In this document: piece after piece, positions 31,744-42,747 of the stretch
How positions within the stretch are numbered: the first letter of the stretch is position 1
Layout: each line of letters starts with the position of its first letter
Assembly (NCBI GenBank): GCA_024195585.1
Contig: SWBL01000365.1
Span: forward strand, 1 to 48,968
Source: Aureobasidium sp. EXF-3400
Taxonomy: Eukaryota > Ascomycota > Dothideomycetes > Dothideales > Saccotheciaceae
Length of the DNA stretch: 48,968 bases
Reading direction: 5' to 3'
Made by a program: the position numbers and the translations under genes
Notes under the pieces: generated by a model
The model's database searches: none
What the model was told of the DNA's origin: nothing
What the model saw: the letters and a program-made list of their open reading frames with translations, nothing else

Positions 31744-32024
31744 TGTATGTGTGTCTATGTTGGTATACGAACGAAGAAAGTTCGGGTGAGAGCAATGTCT
31801 GGATGAAAGACGCGACAAGAACAGAGCGAGAGCAAGGGATACGATGTCGTGGTTGTGAAGGGTCAATGATGGTTGCGTGATTAAAGCAGCGCCCGCATCA
31901 AGCGATAAGCAATTGAACCCCGCCCCGCCGCTTATCCGAGGGCGATTTAATCTTTTATTTCTCCTTTTATGTCTTGCTTCAAAGCTCCCAATCAAAGGCT
32001 TCTCGTTTGTAGCACAATGCGCCA
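31744..32024. promoter_or_regulatory. bidirectional promoter with paired GATA sites
   Basis: There are 281 bases between two divergent starts. GATAAG at 31904-31909 and its inverse CTTATC at 31931-31936 face each other across a GC-rich core (CCCCGCCCCGCCG). GATAAG fits GATA-factor sites such as those of nitrogen or iron regulators, and CCCCGC fits the CreA-type carbon-repressor consensus. Binding is inferred only from motif match. A TTTAATCTTTTATTT stretch near 31946 could serve the plus-strand gene. Confidence 0.45.
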
Positions 32025-32028
32025 ATGA
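32017..32028 (+). promoter_or_regulatory. minimal upstream ORF overlapping the main start
   Basis: ATG CGC CAA TGA at 32017-32028 encodes only Met-Arg-Gln. Its TGA overlaps the next gene's ATG (32025) in the form ATGA. If ribosomes use the first ATG, the main protein would depend on reinitiation or leaky scanning, which would lower its expression. Whether it lies in the mRNA depends on the transcription start. Confidence 0.5.
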
Positions 32029-33833
32029 TCTCCGGACCACTCTTCTTGTGCTTCTTGCTCGTCGCTCTTGCCGTCGCCAAGGATGTCGGTCCCAACTATC
32101 TCTCCCTGACTGACGATGCAAATGCTTGGGAGACCCAATATGGCTCGTACCCTTTCAAGACATACCGATCCTCCAACATCACTTCTCCCGCTGTGAGAAA
32201 GGCCGTCGACTCGCCCTTGTGTTATGACGACAACTACATCTTCCTCTCCCCGAGAGGCTTCCGAGTTCCGAATCCTGCTGTCACCATCCTCGACAACCAT
32301 GGTCATCTCATCTGGTCGCATCTCGTCAAAGGACAGGCTTACAACCTCAAAGTTCAAGAGTACAAGGGAGAAAAGGTCTTGACATATTGGGTTGGTGACG
32401 ATGCCGTTGGTGGACACGGAGAAGGCTACTTTTACGTCCTGAACTCCAAATACGAAGAAATAGCTCGCATCAGAGGTGTCAACAATCTTCGTGCTGATCT
32501 CCACGAGTTGACCATCACTCCGGAAGGCACCGCTCTTGTTACCTTCTACCAGATCTACCCTCTCCACCACCCAGGGCTGTTCAGGATCACAGATACTGTC
32601 TACATCTGGGATTGTCTCTTCCAAGAATTCGACATTGCTTCTCAGAAACTCGTTTTTGAATGGAGAGCCTCCGAACATCATGAACTAGACGAATCCTATG
32701 CCGTCGTCGATACAGATGGTCTTTCCATTGACCATCCCTACGATTGGTACCATATCAACAGCGTTCAGAAAGATGACCTCGGCAATTACCTCGTCTCTGC
32801 CCGCTTCACCTCAACAATAACCTACATCGACGGTCGCACAGGCGATATCATTTGGGTCCTAGGTGGAAAGCGCAATTCTTTCTCCGATCTGAGCAATGGT
32901 CAAGCAACCAACATGCAATATCAACATGTCGCTCGCTTCGCTCCTCTGACCACCTTCCCTTCACTCATGGCCAAGGAGATCGCGGATCATGGAAAGAACC
33001 CTCACAAGGATGGTTTCACAAAACAACTGCTTACTCTCTTTGACAATGGCATCCCACCACGCCCGGCTCGAGGTCTGATCCTCGATTTGACATACCCCAG
33101 TCAAGGTGTCAGTACCAATGCACCTTTGACTGCCAGAGTTGTCAAGGCCTACGAACACCCTTTACACATCGACTCTGTTTCTCAAGGATCCTTGCAAATC
33201 GTCCACTCAAACTTGACCCAACAATCCGATCCTCATATCTTGCTCGGTTTTGGCTGGCAAGGTACATGGACCGAACACCTCGCCGACGGAACCCTCCTCT
33301 GCGACTCCCGCATCGTCGTCGAAAAAGGCCTCCAAAGTCCTGGAAAAGGATACGTGCAATCCTACTCTGTGCTCAAGTATCCTTGGAAAGCTGTCCCTCA
33401 CTATCCTCCCGTCGCTGTTCCTGCTCCAGACAAGACTAGTGTGTTTGTATCTTGGAACGGCGCTACTGATGTCTATGCCTGGCACCTCTCCGTCCTGATC
33501 AACGAACAATGGCAACCCCACCGAAAAGCCTTGAAGGAAGGCTTTGAGACCGAACTCGAGCTTCCCAACAAAGATCTCGGTAGAGATCTGATCCGCTATA
33601 TCATTGTCGAGGCTGTGGACGAAAATGGAAACGTGCTCGGCAAGACAGAAATAGTGGATCTATGGGCTAAAGGACTGGTCAGCAGAATCACTCAAATGGC
33701 GCCGGGGAACGGCGGTGGCTTTATTTCTTGGGTTTTGTTGGTGTGCGTTGTTGCTGTTGTGGTGTTTATCGCTGATCGAGTTGTCAAATCGAGGAGGAGT
33801 GGTAGAGTCTATCAGAAATTGAGGAAGCATTGA
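32025..33833 (+). CDS. arylsulfotransferase-like (ASST) membrane-anchored protein
   Basis: This single-exon gene codes for 602 residues of the fungal arylsulfotransferase family (Arylsulfotran_2 type), which has a beta-propeller fold. A signal peptide (MISGPLFLCFLLVALAVA) is followed by propeller blades with family landmarks: SPRGFRVPNPAVTILDNHGH, LHELTITPEGTALVTFY, HPYDWYHINSVQKDDLGNYL, SARFTSTITYIDGRTGDIIW, LGGKRNSF and NMQYQHVARF. The His in YDWYHIN and the His in QYQHVARF are at positions where bacterial ASST has catalytic or binding His residues. Near the C-terminus a transmembrane helix (ISWVLLVCVVAVVVFIADRV) precedes a basic tail, so the domain faces the lumen or cell exterior. Real sulfotransferase activity in fungi is not established. 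Start 32025 is chosen for the signal peptide. Confidence 0.9.
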   Translation: MISGPLFLCFLLVALAVAKDVGPNYLSLTDDANAWETQYGSYPFKTYRSSNITSPAVRKAVDSPLCYDDNYIFLSPRGFRVPNPAVTILDNHGHLIWSHLVKGQAYNLKVQEYKGEKVLTYWVGDDAVGGHGEGYFYVLNSKYEEIARIRGVNNLRADLHELTITPEGTALVTFYQIYPLHHPGLFRITDTVYIWDCLFQEFDIASQKLVFEWRASEHHELDESYAVVDTDGLSIDHPYDWYHINSVQKDDLGNYLVSARFTSTITYIDGRTGDIIWVLGGKRNSFSDLSNGQATNMQYQHVARFAPLTTFPSLMAKEIADHGKNPHKDGFTKQLLTLFDNGIPPRPARGLILDLTYPSQGVSTNAPLTARVVKAYEHPLHIDSVSQGSLQIVHSNLTQQSDPHILLGFGWQGTWTEHLADGTLLCDSRIVVEKGLQSPGKGYVQSYSVLKYPWKAVPHYPPVAVPAPDKTSVFVSWNGATDVYAWHLSVLINEQWQPHRKALKEGFETELELPNKDLGRDLIRYIIVEAVDENGNVLGKTEIVDLWAKGLVSRITQMAPGNGGGFISWVLLVCVVAVVVFIADRVVKSRRSGRVYQKLRKH

Positions 33834-34969
33834 TATAATCAAAGCCGATAACCTTTGTTCATAGTTCTGTATTGTTTTTCTTTGAACCCGATGTCTTCTT
33901 TGGTGCCTCTCGTTGTCTCTTTCTTGTGTTAGACACAATCACGATCTTCGCAATTTAGACCCTTCTTCTTCCGTCCTGAGGCGTCAAGGTTTATTACAAA
34001 CTATGCAAATACACAAAAGTCTTTCCCTTGGAAAACACCTTATAAGATTCCTATCTCCGTGGAACACACACCACAGTTTCTAGACGTATTGTGCCAATTC
34101 CATAACTCTACACTAATGGAAGCTTTCTTTTGCGCTGTGCTCATGGGGGCAGCTGTACCGTAGTTGGAAAGAAATGGTGCTTGCATGTCCATTTCCATGC
34201 CCCTTGGCTGATCTTCACCCGTCAAAGTCTGTCCTTGCTTGCCAAAATCTCTCAAACATATCCAATTCTCGTTCAACTTGCTGCTCAGCAGTACACATCT
34301 TGGAAAAGCTAGTGCAAAAAGCCAGCACTCAGACATGCTCGATTTGTATCAAAAAAAAAAAACGTGCTGGCAGAGGCCCGCTATAAGAGATACATCGACT
34401 GATGGGCCTGATGGCTCAATCGAAAGATGAAAAGTGAAACAAAGTGCAAAAGGTGCAGTCGATCTCGCTACAGAAAACATATACAACCCAACAAACAGCG
34501 TGAAAACTATTCAAAAAAACACTCACAACTGGATTCAAAAAGCAGGCACAAGAAACGGCACAAGAAGAGGTACAAAGTAGTCCAGCAGAAGAAAATCATC
34601 AAATCGAAAAATTCCAAAAGTTGTCTACTATGACTACAACCAAAACAAAAAAAAAAAACCAAGAGGGGGTATCCATCCGCGCCTATACTACAAAGGAGAA
34701 AAACCTCTCAACATTCCCCAAGAAAAAGGCTCTCTACTCCACCTGTTTCATCCTGGAAAAAAACCTTGCCAGGATACTATTGTGTATTCCTTGTCCTTCT
34801 AACGAAGCGCAATGTTTCATCTGGCAAGATGAAAGTCTCTCGGGCCTGTATGCTGTTGGCCACCAAACGGTACGTCCAAGGAACTGGTGGGAATATGATC
34901 CAACATGTACAAGAGAAACGATGTAATCAAGATACATGGAGGAAAGAGAGTAAAAAGAAGAGAAATTGA
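33834..34969. other. convergent intergenic region, A-rich
   Basis: The region is A-rich on the plus strand from about 34340 to 34680, including a run of ten or more A near 34353. As both flanking genes end here, it is most simply 3' UTR sequence. Reading frames within it (for example 34427-34633, very Lys-rich) are likely produced by composition. Confidence 0.5.
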
Positions 34970-37900
34970 TCAGGGCATGTCAACGTAAGTGTTCTTGGCA
35001 GAGGATGAGCGCTGCCAGAATTTACTCTTTTTCTTCTCGGCCTTCTCTGGCTTGCCATTTTTGCCAACAGCAGGTGAGGGAGCGGGTCTCTGCACAGGCT
35101 CAGGAGGGCCCGATGACATGAGGAAATCAGCAAGATCGCTTGTGCCGGAAGAGTGGAATGGATCGAGTCTAGCGTTCCTGATCACACCGGCTGAGCGAAC
35201 TTCCATCTTCGGTTTGTTGCTACGAGGTATGTTGCCACTGGAAATCTGTGAGGTAATGTGGGCAGGACGGACTGCAGTAGTCGAGGTGTTCGAGCGAACG
35301 CTGTTGATACTTGGAGCATATCCTGGGTTGGGCGACAAGGTAGGAGTGGCACCGTTACTCAAAGCAGGGGACCGTCCAGCTGAAGAGTGCATGTTGTTCA
35401 TTGAACCAGCTTGTGACTTCTCAGCACCTGCGACAGTGGCACTGTTGCTGGCAGTAGCTGGCAACGCAGCAAGCACGTCTTCTTCATCGTCGTCTTCATC
35501 TGAATCGTCAGGAATTGCGTATGGGTCCTTGATTCTACTTCGTGTACGGCCGTCACTGCCGATAATAGGACTTGCTTTCGGTAGAAGAAGGTTCAAGGCA
35601 GGAGAGCCGGACTGAGTTAAGGGTGACATAGGTAATTTGGGCGTACTACCACTGCCGTAGTTTGGGCTTGACGGTCCGTTCATCAGCAAACCAGTACGAG
35701 AGTCGGAAGTGGAAGACGTCAAAGGCCTATTGGGACCTGAGTTCGAACGATTGTCCGATGCACCACCATCCCAGTCTGCAAAGGGAGCGATGTGAGTCGG
35801 GACGCGAGCTTTGCCATCAGGACCAGGAGGTCCACCTCTGATAAAGTCAATCAAGTCGCTGTTGTTATCGGATGATCCGGTTGCTGCTCTAGCCGTCAAG
35901 CTTGGTCGGTTGGCAGAACGCTTGGGTGGTGGCCCTGCAGGGCTTCTTGGAATGTACTTGCCGCTAGATGTGCTTGGCTTGGGTACAGGTGGAGCATCCC
36001 TCGCGCTGGCGGCTTGTGCCTGAGCCGTGGCCCGGATAGAAGACAGGCTGCGGCTAGTAGCAAGACCAGGCACAATCGGGTTTGGTTCTCTATCAGGAGC
36101 AGTTGAGCGAATAAAGTCTGCGAGGTCTCTTGTTGACTCAGTCTGCATGACTGCTTCACGCGCAATCTGTCCCGAAGGTAGAGCATGCAGATTCTGCGGT
36201 GAAGGTCGACTGATTGAGGTCTTTCTCCTGGTTTCTTCGACTAGCTTCGAGTCTTTCTTTTGACCGACGGCTCCGAATGACCGGTTTGCACTGTTAGAAC
36301 GCACTGACTGGGTGTCACTGTCTTTCTTGGGGCTCTCCCTCGAAGTTGTGCGGAAGAGCGTTGGTTTTCTGGCTCTTGTTTGTGGGCTGAATACTCGATC
36401 TGACGAATCTCTAACATTCTCCGGTGTCAAGGTGTACTTGATAGTTTCGTCTCTCTGCAACAGAGCATCGAAATCTTTTTCCGAAGCCATTGATGACGTA
36501 GGAAGCTTCTTGCGTTCGTCCACACTCTGTCTTGATACTTGTCGAAGGCTGCCTCTCTTGCCAGGACTACTACTCGAGTCTGAATCTGTCAACTTGGAAG
36601 TCCTTCTAGTCTTCACAAAGTCGGCCGAGACGCGTTGTCCAGCTATTGGAGTTCTCTCAAGTCTCGAGGAGGCGTCTGACCCAGATCGTGAGATTCCCAG
36701 ACCAGGAAACTGTCTGGCCAGAGGACTGGTGGCGATGACAGGAGAGCTAAGAGCTGTGTGAACAATAGGTTCAGGATCATTCTCTGTATCGCTGCCGCTG
36801 TCCGATTCCATGAATGTCTCAGCAGCAAGCTCGGCAGGAGATCCGAGTGCTTGGGGCTTGCTATGACTGGATGTGGGTGTCAAACCCGAGTAAGAGCCGC
36901 TCAGATTACGACTTGCCAAAAAGTCTTCAGGGCTGAAAGGACGGTCCAAGTCTGCTGCAAGTTCTAGACCTTCTTGGGAATGATTGAATGCTTGTGTATA
37001 TCTGGCTGATGGAAGACCGTACATGGCGAGTCTCTTAGGTCGCTGCACTACTTTCATAGCGGGAAGGGTTTCATTCAAACTTGTGGGCTGAGATGAAACG
37101 GAAGCTTTTTCAGTATGAGCGCTATCTCTTGACTCTGGTCTCTCGGAGTCGTCCATATGCACGCTGGGGAGACCTTCTCCCGCTTGGCCCTCGGCGTACT
37201 GTGAAGTGGGATCCACAATTTCTACGGCAGGTGTATTAGTGGGCCAAGCTCCAGGGGCTTCGACGAGTGGAGTTGTCATGGGCAAAGAAACTGAGACGGG
37301 TCGAGTTTTGGCGAGGTTCTCAGATTGGTATCGTCGATGGGCACCGAAGCCAGCACTCTGCGGGCGGTAGAATTGAGGCACGGAGTAACCTTGCTGAGCG
37401 GATTCAGGCCGATCGGGGTCCTTAGCAAGACCTGGGACTTCGATCTCATCAACATCGCGTTGGTTCTCAGGCAATGGAATATTCGAAGCCAGGACATGCT
37501 CGGGATAATCATTCTCTGGGTGGTCCGAGATGCGGTCCCACATACTGCCCCTGCGAATGACGACTGGACTGGCTGCGATAGAGTGGCTCTGCTGGGAAGC
37601 ACGGTTTAACATCCGGATTGACTTCTTCCAGGCACGCCATTGACGATCCAGAGGAGAGTTGAGTACAGCTCGCTCCAAGTCAGCGTCATCGACAAGGACG
37701 TACGTGACGTCGTCGCTGTTTCCAGGGAGGTTCGAGTTGGTACCTGCACGGTGAATGCGACTAAGGGCGACTTGAGATGCCATAGTGAGGAGCATCTCAC
37801 CCAGATAGTCGAGCACGCCGGCCAAGAAGATCTCGGATGCCAGACTGATAACGCCGGCAGTCTCTGAGAAGGTTGTGTTGAGGCCTTCCTCGCGCACGTA

Positions 37901-38503
37901 GCGCTCGTCGTCATCAATGTCGAACTCGCTCTTTTCTGTGCGCATCATGACTCTTAGACGTGATCTCTTCCATGTAAAATCGAGGTTGAATTTGGCGCTG
38001 CTCTGGCTCGAAGGGCGAGATTCGTCGTTGAACTCATCGTCTGCCTGCAGAGCGAGGAGGTCCTCGAGGTTGTCTTCGGCGCTGGCGATTGCATCTCTTG
38101 CGAGATTCTTCTTAAGGACTTCGGTAACGGCGGGCTTCAAGGCGTTGAGGGAGGTGGTTCTGGCGACGCCAATGTACTCGTATAGCTGACGATCAAGGAA
38201 TTGGTTGATGGAAGCGACGGCGCTCTCTGCTACGGTAGCTCTGTGGTGGAGTCGCCATGAGTGGTCTTCGTCGGCGCGAGCATCAGCGATGTCAGTGGCC
38301 AGCTGAGACGCGCTGGATAGCGATATGTACTCGGGCGCAGGCTTGACGTAGGCGACGATTGGCGGAGTGGTGGTGAAGGCGGATGCCGAAGCAAGGGAGG
38401 GGGCGTCGCTGGCAGTTGAATTGGCATATGAATATCCCATGGCTGGTGCTGCAGAAGCAGACACTGGCGCATGTGCAGAAGACGAGTCTACAATCGCCGT
38501 CAT
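34970..38503 (-). CDS. large Ser-rich disordered protein with helical N-terminus
   Basis: This single-exon gene codes for 1177 residues; the family is not recognised, although it looks like a conserved fungal protein. The start at 38503 (MTAIVDSSS) is the first true ATG; a longer frame begins only with GTG. Residues of about 60-250 are helical and ordered: VAESAVASINQFLDRQLYEY, ALKPAVTEVLKKNLARDAIA and GVISLASEIFLAGVLDYLGE. These blocks faintly recall a histone-fold pair, which is speculation. The rest is Ser/Pro/Arg-rich and probably disordered, with many SP and RxxS sites suited to phosphorylation. Three copies of a short motif stand near residues 792 (DLADFIRSTAP), 881 (DLIDFIRGGPPGP) and 1122 (DLADFLMSSGPPEP), likely docking motifs. 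A basic aromatic end (KKKSKFWQRSSS) closes the protein. Confidence 0.85.
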   Translation of the reverse strand: MTAIVDSSSAHAPVSASAAPAMGYSYANSTASDAPSLASASAFTTTPPIVAYVKPAPEYISLSSASQLATDIADARADEDHSWRLHHRATVAESAVASINQFLDRQLYEYIGVARTTSLNALKPAVTEVLKKNLARDAIASAEDNLEDLLALQADDEFNDESRPSSQSSAKFNLDFTWKRSRLRVMMRTEKSEFDIDDDERYVREEGLNTTFSETAGVISLASEIFLAGVLDYLGEMLLTMASQVALSRIHRAGTNSNLPGNSDDVTYVLVDDADLERAVLNSPLDRQWRAWKKSIRMLNRASQQSHSIAASPVVIRRGSMWDRISDHPENDYPEHVLASNIPLPENQRDVDEIEVPGLAKDPDRPESAQQGYSVPQFYRPQSAGFGAHRRYQSENLAKTRPVSVSLPMTTPLVEAPGAWPTNTPAVEIVDPTSQYAEGQAGEGLPSVHMDDSERPESRDSAHTEKASVSSQPTSLNETLPAMKVVQRPKRLAMYGLPSARYTQAFNHSQEGLELAADLDRPFSPEDFLASRNLSGSYSGLTPTSSHSKPQALGSPAELAAETFMESDSGSDTENDPEPIVHTALSSPVIATSPLARQFPGLGISRSGSDASSRLERTPIAGQRVSADFVKTRRTSKLTDSDSSSSPGKRGSLRQVSRQSVDERKKLPTSSMASEKDFDALLQRDETIKYTLTPENVRDSSDRVFSPQTRARKPTLFRTTSRESPKKDSDTQSVRSNSANRSFGAVGQKKDSKLVEETRRKTSISRPSPQNLHALPSGQIAREAVMQTESTRDLADFIRSTAPDREPNPIVPGLATSRSLSSIRATAQAQAASARDAPPVPKPSTSSGKYIPRSPAGPPPKRSANRPSLTARAATGSSDNNSDLIDFIRGGPPGPDGKARVPTHIAPFADWDGGASDNRSNSGPNRPLTSSTSDSRTGLLMNGPSSPNYGSGSTPKLPMSPLTQSGSPALNLLLPKASPIIGSDGRTRSRIKDPYAIPDDSDEDDDEEDVLAALPATASNSATVAGAEKSQAGSMNNMHSSAGRSPALSNGATPTLSPNPGYAPSINSVRSNTSTTAVRPAHITSQISSGNIPRSNKPKMEVRSAGVIRNARLDPFHSSGTSDLADFLMSSGPPEPVQRPAPSPAVGKNGKPEKAEKKKSKFWQRSSSAKNTYVDMP

Positions 38504-40636
38504 GCTGCAGAGACACGACAGAGTCAAGCACACAGGCAGATCTGGAGTCTTGAGCTGACCAAGAAAGCGACAGGCTTGGTCTTTGTCTGCGTTTCAGGTG
38601 CGCGTTGGCTCAAATGTACAATGTCCGATGTTTCGCATCAGCAGCGCCACAGACTTTATTCGTCTCGGTAGGATCGTCCGGTCGACCAGCGTCGAGGTGA
38701 AAAACGAACGACAGACAACGAGAGCGATGACAAGGACGACGACCTGTTCGGCCATCTATCTACTCGTACCTTGACCATGGGCGGCATAATAACCGTACAT
38801 TTTTCCATTTGGATTCCTCTTTGGGTGGCTGCTAGTAGAAGACCGGTACAAGTCTAACCGTCTCCCGCATGTGGACCGAGCAAGCGCACGGCCACACCTC
38901 CAGAGACCGACTCAAGCATGGACCCGAATGGGTGAGAGCGAGCTTCGCTAATGATAACAAGGGTCGAATTATCATGTTTCCCGTCGTGGTGAAGGCAATG
39001 CAGTTCTGATGGAATGTAGGTGATTATGCGGTAAGAACAATTTTGAACGTCCATGTCTCGTGGCTTGCGCATTTCCTTGTTCCTTCCAGAAGGCAGTCAC
39101 ACCCATTGGCAGCAGCGACTCGTGGGCGGCTCTACAAACGCTGGCTTCCGTCTGCCGGGCCCTCTTGCCCTTTGTCCGACGACCTTCGATTCTTCTAACG
39201 GTCCACAACACCTCCATTTCCCACGCCTGCCGTCACTGCTAGTCAAGGAACCAGGCATGTTTCGCTGCTATGAACCCTCCTATTTCCACCACCATATTCA
39301 ATCTCGGCTCTACCAATCGGCGAGCTTTGAAACCGAAAGCCGTTGTGATTTTACTTCGTGCTTCCAGACGTTGTCCGATCTTTTTGCCGTTTCAAAGCCC
39401 TCTCGAGTCAAGACTTTTGCCTTCTACACGCGAACCTGACATTTGCGTCTAACCGTCCATGGGCAATCAAACTCTCTTCCTCGTTAATCCTCGCTGCTGT
39501 TTTTCTTAAACTGTTCCCTTCTCTACCGGGGTATGGCTCGGTCTATCCATGGAACTCTCTTCGAAGGTTGACAACCATTGAAGCCATCTCGTCATGGGTG
39601 GTCCAACTGCCGACAATGGTCTCTGCAGTCTTGCAAACCCCGGGTTCAGCCCTATTGACCGTTTGCTCCATCTATGCCACTTGTCATGCTCCCGCTTTTG
39701 CCCTGGAAATATGCACATCTAGATTTGTATCTTCGGAGCTGTCTTCCACACCACGTGCCTTGACAACGTCAGATCTGCGGGTACACCTCTGTCCCTTGGT
39801 TCTTGTGCTTCCCTGGTCCAGAGTTTGACCCTCATGCTCGAGCACCGCAACACCGCCGACGCTGAAGCGTGAAGATCGCTTTAACCAAAGAGAGATCTTC
39901 ATGGCCTACACGGGCGTAATGAACACGGATGTCGGCAATACCGAAGACTCTGACAATCCTAACACCTGTCAGATTATGCTATTGTACCCACGTTCTCCAC
40001 ACAGCTCGAAAGCGAGGGTGTAGCCATGACTAGAGGGAGGAAGCGGTCTGTGATCTGTAGTCCCGATCTTCGCTGTTGTATGCTTCAGCCGAGGCAGTCA
40101 GATGGTCTGTTCTACTCCCTGTATGCTGAAGACTATCACAGTCTTCGTTGTAGCATTCTCGATGCTCTCAAGATCGGAAGCGTGGTCCTTGAGATAACCT
40201 GGCATTGCCTCTTCCTGGACATTAGTCCTTTCTAGGGTTTTCTTGTGGAAGTCACGGAACACACTATTACCACAGGTTATCACGAGAGGTGGACATATCG
40301 TGGTCCACGTTGTGAATTTTGATGTTTGCCATCTGTAGGTCGCGACAGTACAAGTGCCTTCGCTTGCTGCAAACCCTTTCAATCCTTTCACAGCTACCTA
40401 GACAGCGTTGTCTCATCATCTCGCATTCACTTGTCGCGTTTGCGGCCCATTACATTCTTCAGTCATACCATTGATGATGTCGCGCATTCAAGATTCACAT
40501 CTTACTGACTGGATGCACCAATATATGCCAACACCCGGATTCATCTTCAGACCTTCTAGTCCAGGAAGATCTTGCGCACCGCGCTTCGGGACACAGACTG
40601 ACGTTCATCCGCTTCTGAACATCTCACGCCGACATC
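38504..40636. other. long intergenic region
   Basis: This 2.1 kb stretch lies between divergent genes. Pyrimidine-rich segments suggest promoters and leaders. Weak ORFs (39060-39440, 39405-39828 and minus 40098-40391, which reads VQEEAMPGYLKDHASDLESI) are not convincing. I see no RNA gene. Confidence 0.45.
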
Positions 40637-41448
40637 ATGAGTGCCCGGCCATCATGGCATAAGGGAATACTTTACAACAATCCCGTGCGATCTGATGTTG
40701 TCATCAAATGTGGTAGCCATGAATATCACGCACACAAAGTCATCCTTATGGCTGCTTCCGGCTTGTTCTACACTGCTTTCAACAGCAATTTCTCGGTGCG
40801 ACCGATCAGTTGACGAAACTTTGCCTTTGAAAACTGACCATTGAAACATCTGTGCAGGTCGCTGAAGCAAGCACTTACGAGATCGATGGCTACGAACCAG
40901 AAATTGTCGAAAGCATGATCAGATATATCTACAAGTCACCGCCAACCGACAAGCCATTCGAAAGACCATACTACAAGCCATCCAACTGGCCATCGGATTG
41001 TACTTTAGATTGGACTCTACAATGCTTCGCCATCGCCAACGAGTACCAAGTGCCCTCGCTTTGCCGAGCCGTCACCGAATATATCACAGAGTCCTGCGTA
41101 AAACATATCGAAAAGCTGAAAAGCCGCAACAAACATGACAAGACTTTCAGCTTCATACTGGATCACATCTCTGCGCTGTATCGCGACAATGTGATTGCTG
41201 ACCGATCGCTGATTGAAGGCGTTGCTGACATGCTGACTAAAAGCTTCTGCCATGCGTTGATCAGACCAGAAGTCATGGAGCTTTTGTACGTCAGAAGAAC
41301 AATTCGCCCCGACAAGCCGCCCTCTGACCCAGTGTCGACAATGTTTCGCCCTGTCACCATGTCCGATTGGTCGAACAAGGATCTTGGAGAAGATCGCAAG
41401 TCGCGCAATTTCATCCATGTCAAACCCTGGCTGTTCGGACAACCGTAG
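40637..41448 (+). CDS. BTB/POZ domain protein
   Basis: Exons 40637-40795 and 40858-41448 give 249 residues. The 62-base intron has GTGCGA, CTGAC and TGCAG, and both ends are phase 0. The BTB/POZ domain covers about residues 17-110: SDVVIKCGSHEYHAHKVILM (the D....G..f..HK.iL signature), FYTAFNSNFS, then YEPEIVESMIRYIYKSP and FAIANEYQVPSLCRAVTEYI. BTB domains mediate dimerisation and can act as Cullin-3 adaptors. No MATH, Kelch or zinc-finger partner domain is attached, which is the usual state of fungal BTB-only proteins. The C-terminal part (ADRSLIEGVADMLTKSF) is shared with the paralogue at 42748-43560 on the opposite strand. Confidence 0.88.
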
Positions 41449-42747
41449 AGGCCCGAACTAAGCGACAAGAGCGTAGACACTGGTTCTTCCAAAGGCCACC
41501 CTTCTGCAAGAACCCAGTGAGCAGTAAGGCCTTGGAATTCGCGATGGGCCTTACTCGGAGCTCCATCACGCTTCTCCTGACGCTTATGGCTACAGATTGA
41601 CAATGTTACCAGGGATCAGGATAGTGTCCACCGAGAAGCGACGATTCATCGGCTCTCATTCAAGACGCCTCCATATCTGAAAACAACTGTGCCTTTTTTT
41701 GTAGTAACTATGAGCCTTTGCACAGCTGTGTTCTGATCCATGACCCTACTTACCATAATTTCCTTACGTAGCTCAGATCAATCTCCTCGCTCGACGCCTT
41801 AGGAATGCTCGTCCCGAAGTTTGTGGTCTGATTCTCCTGGGTGCACCTTGCAGAGAGTGCGGAAGATATGCATATTTTTGTCTTGCACATCCTTATGGTT
41901 TCTCTGCCTTCTCCCATGGCTGTAGACCTGGTCTTCTGCTTTTGATGGCTTTTCAGTTGCGGTTGGTTATGTACCAACTGTTTTTCTTCTTCGGCCTATT
42001 TATTGACCTCATGGGTATTCATCATCGACTGTCGGATCTGTAGAATAGGTTTTCCAAGTGCATTTACGTTTATCGTCGATGACTTCGTCTTGGTTCTTGT
42101 GATGCTAGAAAGTCAAACTCCGAACATTGCACGCAGAAGAAAAAAGTATCGCTGACGATGAGCTTTGATTCGATGGATTCAATTGACTCCATGGCCAATC
42201 ATGTGGATTCTAGGATCTTGCTGACAGAAGACGAACACTTTCCTAATATCAACATTCAATCGTCATCGTAGATGGTCCGTGGTGGTCGGGGAAAGAGCAC
42301 ATAAGTAGCTAGACAGGGTGACCCTAGACACCATAATCTTGATTTTCTTGCCTTTTTCTATCCATTTTCTAATTCTCAACTCTTTTGTTTGGATAGATGA
42401 GGCGAAATGTTGATGTTGTCATCGGGGGAAGATGAAAATTGCGCCAGAAGATGGTGCCGATCAATCCCATCGCTATCAAAAATGGCACAATCGAGTTCCA
42501 GAAAACGGATCACTCCCCGATGCAGTCTTCCAATGGAATCTTTCCCAAAAGTCACAAAACATTGTGCGTTTTCACAGTATCGTCATGGATATGACCAGGA
42601 GCGAGGGGATACGGTGCATGGATAAGAACCTCATGTGTGTTGTATTGATATCTCCTTCAATCCCTCTCCCAACGACGAGCGAAAGAGACGATGCTCGAAG
42701 TCGAAGTGAATCAAGAATAATTAGCTAACAGTAACCTTCCCAAACAT
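41449..42747. other. intergenic region between BTB paralogues
   Basis: I see no supported gene. An ORF at 42432-42728 starts with ATG in fair context but looks like chance. The gap separates two BTB genes that converge on it. Confidence 0.45.

Noticed and set aside
20048..33833. A secondary-metabolite or detoxification gene cluster (hydrolase, dioxygenase, sulfotransferase-like)
   Set aside because: The genes are spaced by housekeeping-type genes, there is no backbone synthase, transporter or pathway regulator, and the functions do not form one route.
34427..34633. Very basic 68-codon ORF, possible ribosomal or histone-like protein
   Set aside because: It lies in an A-rich convergent 3' region. 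The Lys content follows base composition and no family pattern is present.
39358..39828. 156-codon hydrophobic ORF, possible membrane protein
   Set aside because: It starts only with GTG in a pyrimidine-rich intergenic region; T-rich DNA gives hydrophobic residues by chance.
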